The notes under the pieces were generated by a model. It worked only from the letters and a program-made list of their open reading frames with translations. It made no database searches and had not been told where the DNA came from. The translations under genes and the position numbers were made by a program. Of a stretch of DNA of 26,962 nucleotides, positions 13,898-20,640 are shown piece by piece. Position 1 is the first letter of the stretch; each line of letters opens with the position of its first letter. The stretch is from Chloroflexi bacterium UBA4730. GTDB lineage: Bacteria > Chloroflexota > Limnocylindria > P2-11E. The stretch is from contig DHJC01000073.1 of the NCBI GenBank assembly GCA_002404155.1, forward strand, positions 152,810 through 179,771, in the 5' to 3' direction.

Positions 13898-14323
13898 TCA
13901 TTGGACCTCGAGCCCGACCCGCATCCCAAGCTGATAGTGCCCCGCGACGTTGCAGATGAGCACGTACGTGCCGGGAGTGAGCTCGAGCACGAGCTTGCGC
14001 GACGATCCGGCGGCGATGTTCAGCAGCTCGCCGACCTTCCCGTCCTCCTTGGCCTTCGCGGTCGCCCCATCCACCGGCAGCTGATCGGGCGCGAGATCGG
14101 TCTTGATCACCATCAGCTCGTGGGCCATCGCCGCGTGATTGCGAACGCCGAACACGACGTGGCCGGCGGGCACGGTCACGTGGTCCGTGGCGACCTTGAA
14201 GTCGCTGAGATCGACGTAGAGGGTCGGGACATCGCTCGTGTCGGACGATGCCGTGCCGCACCCGGACGCGACGATCGCGACGAGGACGAAGAGCACGAAG
14301 AGCGGTCGACCCACGGTGGACAT
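13898..14323 (-). CDS. Cupredoxin-type blue copper lipoprotein
   Basis: This 141-residue exported protein has a lipoprotein signal ending VASGC (Cys22). It has a cupredoxin beta-fold with a complete type-1 copper set: His68 (MAHEL) and then Cys124, His129 and Met134 in LICNVAGHYQLGM. The spacing resembles sulfocyanin/azurin-like proteins. It may be an electron donor to the oxidase or a periplasmic copper carrier for its assembly. ATG 14323 overlaps the ctaG stop (TGATG). It is the last gene of the coxA-ctaAB-ctaG unit, which supports a respiratory role. Confidence 0.85.
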   Translation of the reverse strand: MSTVGRPLFVLFVLVAIVASGCGTASSDTSDVPTLYVDLSDFKVATDHVTVPAGHVVFGVRNHAAMAHELMVIKTDLAPDQLPVDGATAKAKEDGKVGELLNIAAGSSRKLVLELTPGTYVLICNVAGHYQLGMRVGLEVQ

Positions 14324-15081
14324 CACCTCTGACGAGACTCACGCATGTGTTGGGCCTGCTCTTCCGACTGTAGCCACAGGAAGAATGAGAAGCTCGCGGC
14401 CGCGAAGAAGATGAGATCGCCCGGGATCCACATGATCGCGCCGCCGAGCCGCTGATCGGTCACGGGGTCGAGGCCGTAGGCCGCGGTCGTGGTCGCGTAA
14501 TGGACGTAGAAGAGCCGGTCGGAGAACGCGAGCAGCCCACCGAGGATCGTGTTCTGCGCCGCGCCGACGAGCAGCAGGAACGGGATGCGCGCGGCGTACG
14601 GCAACGTCGCGCGGAACGGCACCGGGTCGATGACCACGCTCCAGAACAGCAGCGCGGTCACGAGGAACCAGGCGTGCTCGACGACGTGGATCGCGGGGTG
14701 CTCGAGCGCCGCGTCGTAGAGCGCCGGGATGTGCCAGGCGTACAGGCCGACGACGTACAGCGCCGCGGCCACGAGCGGGAACCGGAGGAGATGCACGAGC
14801 CCGCGGAACGCGGTGTTGCGGGCGATCCCACCCACGACCGTCCGGCGCAGGCCCATCGGCAGCCCGCGAAGGAGCGGCCGGACCGGCGCACCGAGGAGGA
14901 GCAGCGGCGCGGCGACGACGAGCAGGAGCATGTGCTGGACCATGTGGACGCTGAAGAGCTCGAGCGCGACGCTGTCGATCGGCGAGGCGAGCGACGCGAT
15001 CAGGGCCACGAGGCCGAGGAGGAACAGCGCGGTGCGCCACGCCGGCCAGCCCCGGCGCGCGCGAGCACCGCGGAGGTACAC
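14323..15081 (-). CDS. ctaG: CtaG_caa3-family oxidase assembly protein
   Basis: This multi-pass membrane protein is of the CtaG_caa3 family, needed for assembly of caa3 oxidase in Bacillus. Signatures are SPIDSVALELFSVHMVQHMLLL, GAPVRPLLRGLP, HVVEHAWFLVTALLFWSVV and QRLGGAIMWIPGDLIFF. The His-rich HMVQHM and HVVEH helices may bind metal. The start is unclear: GTG 15081 is the only ordinary start codon in the region and gives 252 residues, but a further hydrophobic stretch (PLVLGVLTVVAAVVYL) is coded in frame upstream, overlapping the end of ctaAB. The true start may be a rare codon near 15125, or the first helix may be lost. Confidence 0.85.
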   Translation of the reverse strand: MYLRGARARRGWPAWRTALFLLGLVALIASLASPIDSVALELFSVHMVQHMLLLVVAAPLLLLGAPVRPLLRGLPMGLRRTVVGGIARNTAFRGLVHLLRFPLVAAALYVVGLYAWHIPALYDAALEHPAIHVVEHAWFLVTALLFWSVVIDPVPFRATLPYAARIPFLLLVGAAQNTILGGLLAFSDRLFYVHYATTTAAYGLDPVTDQRLGGAIMWIPGDLIFFAAASFSFFLWLQSEEQAQHMRESRQR

Positions 15082-15113
15082 GACAGCCGCGACGACGGTG
15101 AGGACGCCGAGGA

Positions 15114-16883
15114 CTAGAGGCGTACGGTCGTGTCCACCATGATTGCGACGAACAGGAGCGCGAGATATAGGAGCGAGTACAGGTACACGCTCCGCGCGAC
15201 GGATCGCTGCTTCGCCGCGGCGGCGCGGAGCAGGCGGACGGCGTAGCCGACGAACACGATGCCGAGCACGAGCGCCGCGAAGAGATACACGAGCCCGACG
15301 TAGCGGGTCAGGAACAGCAGCACCGACAGCGGCACGAGGGCCGTCGCGTACAGGAGGATGCCCCACTGCGCGGCGCGATCGCCGTACACGACGGGGAGCA
15401 TCGGGACGCCCGCGCGGTCGTAATCGTCGCGGATGAGGAGCGCCAGCGCCCAGAAGTGCGCGGGAGTCCAGAAGAACACGATCGCGAAGAGATACAGCGC
15501 CGGTAGGTCGACGTTGTTCGCGACCGCTGCCCAGCCGACGAGCGGTGGGATCGCGCCTGCCGCGCCGCCGATCACGATGTTCTGCACCGTCGTGCGCTTC
15601 AGCCAGAGCGTGTAGACGAGGATGTAGAAGAGCGTCCCGACGATCGCCAGCGTCGCTGCGAGCAGGTTGGCGACGAGGGCCAGCAGGGCGAACGCGAGCA
15701 GGTTCAGGGTCACGCCGACCGCGATCGCGACGCGCGGCGAGACGCGATGTCCGGGCAGCGGCCGCCGCGAGGTGCGACGCATCCGCTCGTCGATGTCCCG
15801 GTCGAAGTAGTGGTTGAGCGCGGCCGCGCCACCGCTCGCGAACGCCCCACCGAGCATGGTGGCGACGACGAGGTGGAACGGGGGGACCCCGCCCGCCGCG
15901 AGGAACATCCCGCCGAGCGCCGTCACCAGAAGGAGCGACATGATCGCCGGCTTCGTCAGCGCGACCAGGTCGCGGAGCGTCGTGGTCGCCTCTGCGCGCA
16001 CCGGACGCCAGGCCAGGACCGCGAGGGCCACCGTCGCGCACCAGAGGGCCGTCGCGACCGCGGGGTGGGCGCCGAGCGGCCACGGCGAGAAGCCGGTGAG
16101 TGGATTGAGCGCGCCGACGACGACCTGCAGGATGAAGAGCGAGCCGGTGAGCGCGGCCGCGACACCGAGGCCGGGGATCAGGTACCGGCGCCGCCACGCG
16201 CCCACGACGGCGTAGGCCACGATGACGCCGACGGCGGCGGCGATATAGCGATGGGCCATGTGGATCGCCGCGGCGCCGCCCTCGCTCAAGGGGGGGATCC
16301 CGCCATCGCAGAGGGGCCACGTCGAGCACGCGGCGGTCGCGCCATCGCCGCGCACGTACGCGCCTGACAGCATGAGCACGAACGTGCCGGCGGCCGCACC
16401 CAAGGCGAGCCAGGTGAACGCGCTCGGCTTCGCCAGGCCCGCGCCGGCCGCGGGCCAGCGGATCACGACCGCGTACACGGTGAGCACCGCGAGCAGGAGC
16501 TCCGCGTTCGCGAGATGGACGGTGACCCACGTGTCGGGGAGCTCGAGGAGGACGGTGATCGCGCCGAGGATCGCCTGCAGCCAGTACAGGACGACCGCCA
16601 CGCCGACGAAGGCGAGCGCGCGGCGATCGGCCCGATAGCGCGCGAGCGTCCAGACCGCGAGCGCCGCGAGCGTCAGGCCGGCGACGATCGCGAGGAACCG
16701 GTGGAACCACTCGATGCGCGTCGCGACGTCGAGCGACGGGAGGAACTGCCCGTGGCAGAGCGGCCAGTCGGGGCAGCCGAGGCCCGAGCCGGTCACCCGG
16801 ACGATGCCGCCCCAGAACGCGGCGGGCAGCGCCACGAGGAGCGTGAGGTAGACGAGGCGGCGATAGCCGGGCGACACGGTCAT
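15114..16883 (-). CDS. ctaAB: Haem A synthase fused to haem O synthase (CtaA-CtaB)
   Basis: This 589-residue membrane protein carries two successive haem-modifying enzymes. Residues 1 to about 300 are COX15/CtaA: GSGLGCPDWPLCHGQ with the cysteine pair, EWFHRFLA, HLANAE, CSTWPLCDGG and HMAHRYIAA in duplicate four-helix halves. Residues about 300-589 are CtaB, a UbiA-type farnesyltransferase: NHYFDRDIDERM, RTSRRPLPG, DYDRAGVPMLPVVYGD and the following helices. CtaB makes haem O from haem B and CtaA oxidises it to haem A for subunit I, so the fusion would channel haem O. Note that the order in the protein is reverse to that of the reactions. ATG 16883 lies 4 bases after the coxA stop. Confidence 0.93.
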   Translation of the reverse strand: MTVSPGYRRLVYLTLLVALPAAFWGGIVRVTGSGLGCPDWPLCHGQFLPSLDVATRIEWFHRFLAIVAGLTLAALAVWTLARYRADRRALAFVGVAVVLYWLQAILGAITVLLELPDTWVTVHLANAELLLAVLTVYAVVIRWPAAGAGLAKPSAFTWLALGAAAGTFVLMLSGAYVRGDGATAACSTWPLCDGGIPPLSEGGAAAIHMAHRYIAAAVGVIVAYAVVGAWRRRYLIPGLGVAAALTGSLFILQVVVGALNPLTGFSPWPLGAHPAVATALWCATVALAVLAWRPVRAEATTTLRDLVALTKPAIMSLLLVTALGGMFLAAGGVPPFHLVVATMLGGAFASGGAAALNHYFDRDIDERMRRTSRRPLPGHRVSPRVAIAVGVTLNLLAFALLALVANLLAATLAIVGTLFYILVYTLWLKRTTVQNIVIGGAAGAIPPLVGWAAVANNVDLPALYLFAIVFFWTPAHFWALALLIRDDYDRAGVPMLPVVYGDRAAQWGILLYATALVPLSVLLFLTRYVGLVYLFAALVLGIVFVGYAVRLLRAAAAKQRSVARSVYLYSLLYLALLFVAIMVDTTVRL

Positions 16884-16887
16884 GCCG

Positions 16888-18510
16888 CTAGGTATGCGGC
16901 TGGTCTTCCTTCAGTGGGCGAGCGCTGTGGACCACCGGGATGCGCGGGAAGTTGTAGACGGGTGGTGGGGACGTTGTCGCCCACTCGAGGGTGTCGGCCT
17001 CCCACGGGTCGTCTCCGGCCGGCTTCCCCTTGCCGAGGATGACGCTGGTGAAGAAGTTCCACAGGAAGATCGCGACGCCGACGGCGATGAGGAACGCGCC
17101 GATGGTCGAGATGAGGTTCAGCGTGCCCCACTCGGGCGACTGCGGGTAGTGGAAGATGCGGCGCGGCATGCCTTCGATGCCGAGCTCATGCTGCGGGAAG
17201 AACGTGAGGTTCATCGCGACGAAGATGGTCAGGAAGTTGATCTGCCCGAGCCGCTCATTCAACATCCGGCCGGACATCTTCGGGATCCAGTAGTACATGG
17301 CCGCGAACACGGTCATCACCGCACCGCCGAAGAGGACATAGTGGATGTGCGCCACCACGTAGTACGTGTCGGAGAGCTGGACATCCTCCGGCACGGCGCC
17401 GAGGAAGACGCCGGAGATGCCGCCGATGGTGAACGTCGCGATGAATCCGAGCGCGAACAGCATCGGCGTCTTGAACCGCAATGAGCCGTGCCAGATCGTG
17501 CCGAGCCAGCTGAAGATCTTCACCCCCGTCGGCACCGCAATGAGCATCGTCGAGATCATGAAGAAGACCTGCAGGGTCTCGTCGACGCCCGCGACGAACA
17601 TGTGGTGCACGAAGACCGAGAACGAGAGGAACCCGATCGCGACGCTCGAGTAGGCGATCATCTTGTAGCCGAAGATCGGCTTGCGCGAGAACACCGGAAG
17701 GATCTCGCTCACGACCCCGAAGCCGGGGAGCACCATGATGTAGACCTCGGGGTGCCCGAAGAACCAGAACAGGAACTGCCACAGCAGCGGGTCCGAGCCC
17801 TCCGACGTGGCGAAGAAGCTCAAGCCCGCGAGACGGTCGAAGAGGAGCAGCACGCCCGCGACGGTCAGGAACGGGATCGCAAGCACGAGCAGGAACGATG
17901 TGACGAGCACGCTCCAGGTGAACAGCGTGATCCGCGAGAACGTCATTCCGGGCGCGCGCAGCGCGAAGATCGTCACGATCATGTTCAGCGCGCCGAAGAT
18001 CGACGAGAAGCCGAGGACCGTGAGGCTGAGCAGCCAGAGGTCCTGGCCATGGCTCGGCGAGTACGGCAGCGTCGAGAGCGGCACGTACGACGTCCAGCCC
18101 GATGCCGGCGGGCCGACGAGCAGCGCGGAGTACAGGATGATGCCGCCGCTCAGGAGCAGCCAGTACGAGAGCGCGTTCAGCTTGGGGAAGGCCATGTCCC
18201 GCGCGCCGATCTGCAGCGGGATGATGTAGTTCGCGAAGCCGGTCCAGACCGGCACCACGAACAGGAAGATCATCGTCGTTCCGTGCATCGTGAACGCGGC
18301 GTTGTAGGCCTCGGCGTTGAGGATCTGCCCATCGGGCGTCGCGAGCTGCGCGCGGAGCGCGAGCGCGAGCAGGCCACCGGTCACGAAGAAGAAGAACGTC
18401 GTCCAGAGGTACAGGGCGCCGATCCTCTTGTGGTCGACCGTGGTGACCCACTCGAGGATGCCCGTGTAACGAGGGCGAGTGACGGGGAATGGGGTGTCGA
18501 TCGCGGCCAT
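16888..18510 (-). CDS. coxA: Cytochrome c oxidase subunit I (haem-copper A1 type)
   Basis: The 540-residue, twelve-helix catalytic subunit has His76 (TMHGTTMIF) and His390 binding haem a, and His388 (HIHYVLFGG) on haem a3. CuB is held by His253 of GHPEVYIMVLPGFG with cross-linked Tyr257, plus His302/His303 (HHMFVAG). Glu255 at the end of the D channel marks the A1 subfamily, and Lys331 (TGVKIFSW) fits the K channel. It reduces O2 to water and pumps protons. ATG 18510 follows a consensus-like promoter with a leader of only a few bases. It is the first gene of a four-gene unit through the cupredoxin. Confidence 0.97.
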   Translation of the reverse strand: MAAIDTPFPVTRPRYTGILEWVTTVDHKRIGALYLWTTFFFFVTGGLLALALRAQLATPDGQILNAEAYNAAFTMHGTTMIFLFVVPVWTGFANYIIPLQIGARDMAFPKLNALSYWLLLSGGIILYSALLVGPPASGWTSYVPLSTLPYSPSHGQDLWLLSLTVLGFSSIFGALNMIVTIFALRAPGMTFSRITLFTWSVLVTSFLLVLAIPFLTVAGVLLLFDRLAGLSFFATSEGSDPLLWQFLFWFFGHPEVYIMVLPGFGVVSEILPVFSRKPIFGYKMIAYSSVAIGFLSFSVFVHHMFVAGVDETLQVFFMISTMLIAVPTGVKIFSWLGTIWHGSLRFKTPMLFALGFIATFTIGGISGVFLGAVPEDVQLSDTYYVVAHIHYVLFGGAVMTVFAAMYYWIPKMSGRMLNERLGQINFLTIFVAMNLTFFPQHELGIEGMPRRIFHYPQSPEWGTLNLISTIGAFLIAVGVAIFLWNFFTSVILGKGKPAGDDPWEADTLEWATTSPPPVYNFPRIPVVHSARPLKEDQPHT

Positions 18511-18519
18511 GCGTGGTCC

Positions 18520-18548
18520 ATTCCATCGTGCGTCCCGATGGGTGTCAA
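18520..18548 (-). promoter_or_regulatory. Promoter of the coxA operon
   Basis: On the minus strand a perfect TTGACA (18548-18543) is followed after 17 bases by TGGAAT (18525-18520, 4 of 6). ATG 18510 lies 9 bases further on. Its -35 box overlaps the -10-like box of the divergent ABC-F gene. Confidence 0.65.
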
Positions 18549-18550
18549 AT
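18545..18550 (+). promoter_or_regulatory. -10-like box of the ABC-F gene, leaderless layout
   Basis: TCAAAT (4 of 6) ends exactly 6 bases before GTG 18557. It overlaps the TTGACA of the coxA promoter on the opposite strand, so the two genes may compete for polymerase. Confidence 0.4.
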
Positions 18551-18556
18551 GGCCGC

Positions 18557-20194
18557 GTGATCGTCACCGACCTCGCCGCGGTCACCCGCGCGCACGGCGA
18601 CCGCGCGATCTTCGCCGAGCTCTCCTGGACCATCGAGGACCGGGCGCGGATCGGGCTCATCGGTCCCAACGGCAGCGGGAAGTCGACGCTCCTGCGCACG
18701 ATCGCGGGGCTGGAGCCGCCCGAAGGCGGCCTCGTCACGCGACCCCGGCACCTGCGGATCGCCTACCTCAGGCAGGAGCAGGAGCCGAGCGACGTGCCGG
18801 TCATGGCCATGCTGCTGGGCGCACGTTCCGACCTCGCGACCATCGAGCGCGACCTCACCGCGGTCGGGCAGCGGCTCGCCGATCCGGCGGTCACCGCCGA
18901 CATGCCGCGCCTGGAGACGACCCTCGAGGAGCAGGAGCGGCTCCTGCACGCCTTCGATCGCGCCGGTGGCCCGCGCCTGCGCAACCGGGCGGAGGGCCTG
19001 CTGCGCGAGCTCGGGATCCCGCGCGATCACTGGGACCGTCCGGTGGCCGCGCTCTCGGGCGGGCAGCGCAAGCTCGTCGGGCTCGCGACGTGTCTCATCG
19101 GCGACCCTGACCTGCTGCTCCTCGACGAGCCGGACAACCATCTCGACCTCCAACGAAAGGAGACCCTCGAACGGCTGCTCGCTGAGTTCGACGGGGCCGT
19201 CGTGATCGTGTCGCACGACCGGTATCTCCTCGACGACACCGTCGAGCGGATCGCCGAGCTCGAGCCGGCCGCGGGCGGCGCGCGGCTGAAGGTCTGGGAG
19301 GGCAACTACTCGGCGTACGTCGTGCAGAAGGAGATCGCGCTGCGCCGGCAGCAGCAGGACTACACGTCACAGCAGAAGGAGATCGCGCGACTCGAAGCCG
19401 CGGTGAAGCGGTTCGAGCTGTGGGCCCGGATCGTCGTCGACGAGCGGCACATCAAGCAGGCCCGCAACAAGCAGCGGCAGATCGATCGCATGGACAAGGT
19501 CGAGCGGCCGGTGCTGGAGCGGCGCCGGATGGCCCTGACCTTCCGGCCACGCATCCGCGGGGGCGCGATCGCGATGCGGCTCGAACACGTGTCGTTCGGG
19601 TTCGACGACCGGCCGGTGATCCGCGATGCCGACGTCGTGATCCAGAACGGCGAGCGCGTCGGGATCATCGGGCCCAACGGCTCGGGCAAGACCGTGCTGC
19701 TCTCGCTCATGGCCGGTGAGCGCGTCCCTGACCGCGGGACGGTGTGGGTGGGCCCGAGCATCGAGCGCGGCCGCTACGCGCAGCATCACGAGACGCTCGA
19801 TCCGCGGCGCACGCCGATCGAGACCCTGCGCGACGTCCGGCCGATGACCGAGGGCGAGGCCGTCGCGAAGCTCCTGAAATTCATGATCCCCTACGCCGCG
19901 GCGCAGCAGCCGATCGCGACGCTCTCGGGCGGCGAGAAGAGCCGGATGCAGCTCGCGTGTCTCATGTACTCAAACGTGAACTGCCTGTTGTTGGATGAGC
20001 CGACGAACAACCTGGACATCGCGTCGGCCGAAGTGCTCGAGGACGCGCTCGACGAGTTCAGCGGCACGGTCATCGTCGTGTCGCACGACCGCTACTTCCT
20101 CGACCGCGTCGTCGACCGGATCGTCGCGATGGATGACGGGCGGCTCCGGATCTTCGAGGGCGGCTACACCGCATTCGCGGAGCGTGTCGCCTAG
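18557..20194 (+). CDS. ABC-F family ATPase (translation factor type)
   Basis: The 545-residue protein has two ABC ATPase domains on one chain and no membrane segments. Domain one has GPNGSGKSTLL, LSGGQRKLVGLA and LLLLDEPDNHLD; domain two has GPNGSGKTVLL, LSGGEKSRMQLA and LLLDEPTNNLD. Between them is the charged linker (about 250-330, YVVQKEIALRRQQQDYTSQQKEIARLE ... KQARNKQRQIDRMDKVERP) typical of ABC-F proteins that enter the ribosomal E site. The first Walker B has Asp where DEPTNHLD usually has Thr. Start GTG 18557 has no Shine-Dalgarno sequence. The subgroup (Uup/EttA-like or resistance type) cannot be told by eye. Confidence 0.92.
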   Translation: MIVTDLAAVTRAHGDRAIFAELSWTIEDRARIGLIGPNGSGKSTLLRTIAGLEPPEGGLVTRPRHLRIAYLRQEQEPSDVPVMAMLLGARSDLATIERDLTAVGQRLADPAVTADMPRLETTLEEQERLLHAFDRAGGPRLRNRAEGLLRELGIPRDHWDRPVAALSGGQRKLVGLATCLIGDPDLLLLDEPDNHLDLQRKETLERLLAEFDGAVVIVSHDRYLLDDTVERIAELEPAAGGARLKVWEGNYSAYVVQKEIALRRQQQDYTSQQKEIARLEAAVKRFELWARIVVDERHIKQARNKQRQIDRMDKVERPVLERRRMALTFRPRIRGGAIAMRLEHVSFGFDDRPVIRDADVVIQNGERVGIIGPNGSGKTVLLSLMAGERVPDRGTVWVGPSIERGRYAQHHETLDPRRTPIETLRDVRPMTEGEAVAKLLKFMIPYAAAQQPIATLSGGEKSRMQLACLMYSNVNCLLLDEPTNNLDIASAEVLEDALDEFSGTVIVVSHDRYFLDRVVDRIVAMDDGRLRIFEGGYTAFAERVA

Positions 20195-20214
20195 TCCGCG
20201 ATCTCGCGGCCGAA

Positions 20215-20310
20215 AACGAGCTCCCCGCATTGAACGTCGCGATCCCGACCTTTGCCCGAGCGCAGATCTCGTGGATGTTCGCGGGGCGTAGCCGTGTTCG
20301 GCGAAGGTCG
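20215..20310 (-). pseudogene. Possible TetR helix-turn-helix remnant
   Basis: One minus-strand frame reads NIHEICARAKVGIATF, which resembles the TetR-family pattern around its recognition helix (such as I.EIA..AGVS.GTFY). The flanking sequence shows no further TetR similarity and the frame is not a plausible gene. It could be chance. Confidence 0.2.
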
Positions 20311-20498
20311 CCTGCGCCGTCGAGTTGGCGGCCGAAGCTCCCTTGCGCGCCGCGCCGCGGAGACGTCGCAGTACGGGATCGACCGCGAACTGAAGCTGAA
20401 TTCGGGTTCGGCATTCCTTTCCACCGGCGGCCCCGCTGCGTCAAACGCTCGCGAACCACGCGACAGGGACGGTCTCATTGGCGGCAAGGCAGGATTAG

Positions 20499-20605
20499 GG
20501 CGATAGCGCTGACCTCTACCAGGCGTTGGTCGACGCGGCGCCCGATGCCCTGATCGTCGTCGACTCGGCCGGATCCATCCAGATCCGCAGATCGAGCCAC
20601 GGCAG
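20499..20605 (+). pseudogene. PAS-domain N-terminal fragment
   Basis: After a TAG at 20496 the frame reads GDSADLYQALVDAAPDALIVVDSAGSIQI, split here as GDSADLYQALVD and AAPDALIVVDSAGSIQI. This is the usual opening of a PAS sensor domain. The next residues (RRSSHGSES) no longer fit, and no kinase or output domain follows. It is best read as a truncated remnant of a sensor gene; a TTG at 20526 is the only possible start. Confidence 0.4.
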
Positions 20606-20640
20606 CGAGTCCGCGACCCTAGGTCGACGCCTGACGCGTC

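Larger units (their letters stand above)
20195..20640. other. 446-bp gene-less stretch with gene remnants
   Basis: No intact gene is visible between the ABC-F stop and the copA stop. A short hairpin CCGCGA-TC-TCGCGG (20196-20209) follows the ABC-F gene but lacks a T-tract. Two short protein-like stretches (listed separately) suggest that older genes decayed here. Confidence 0.5.
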
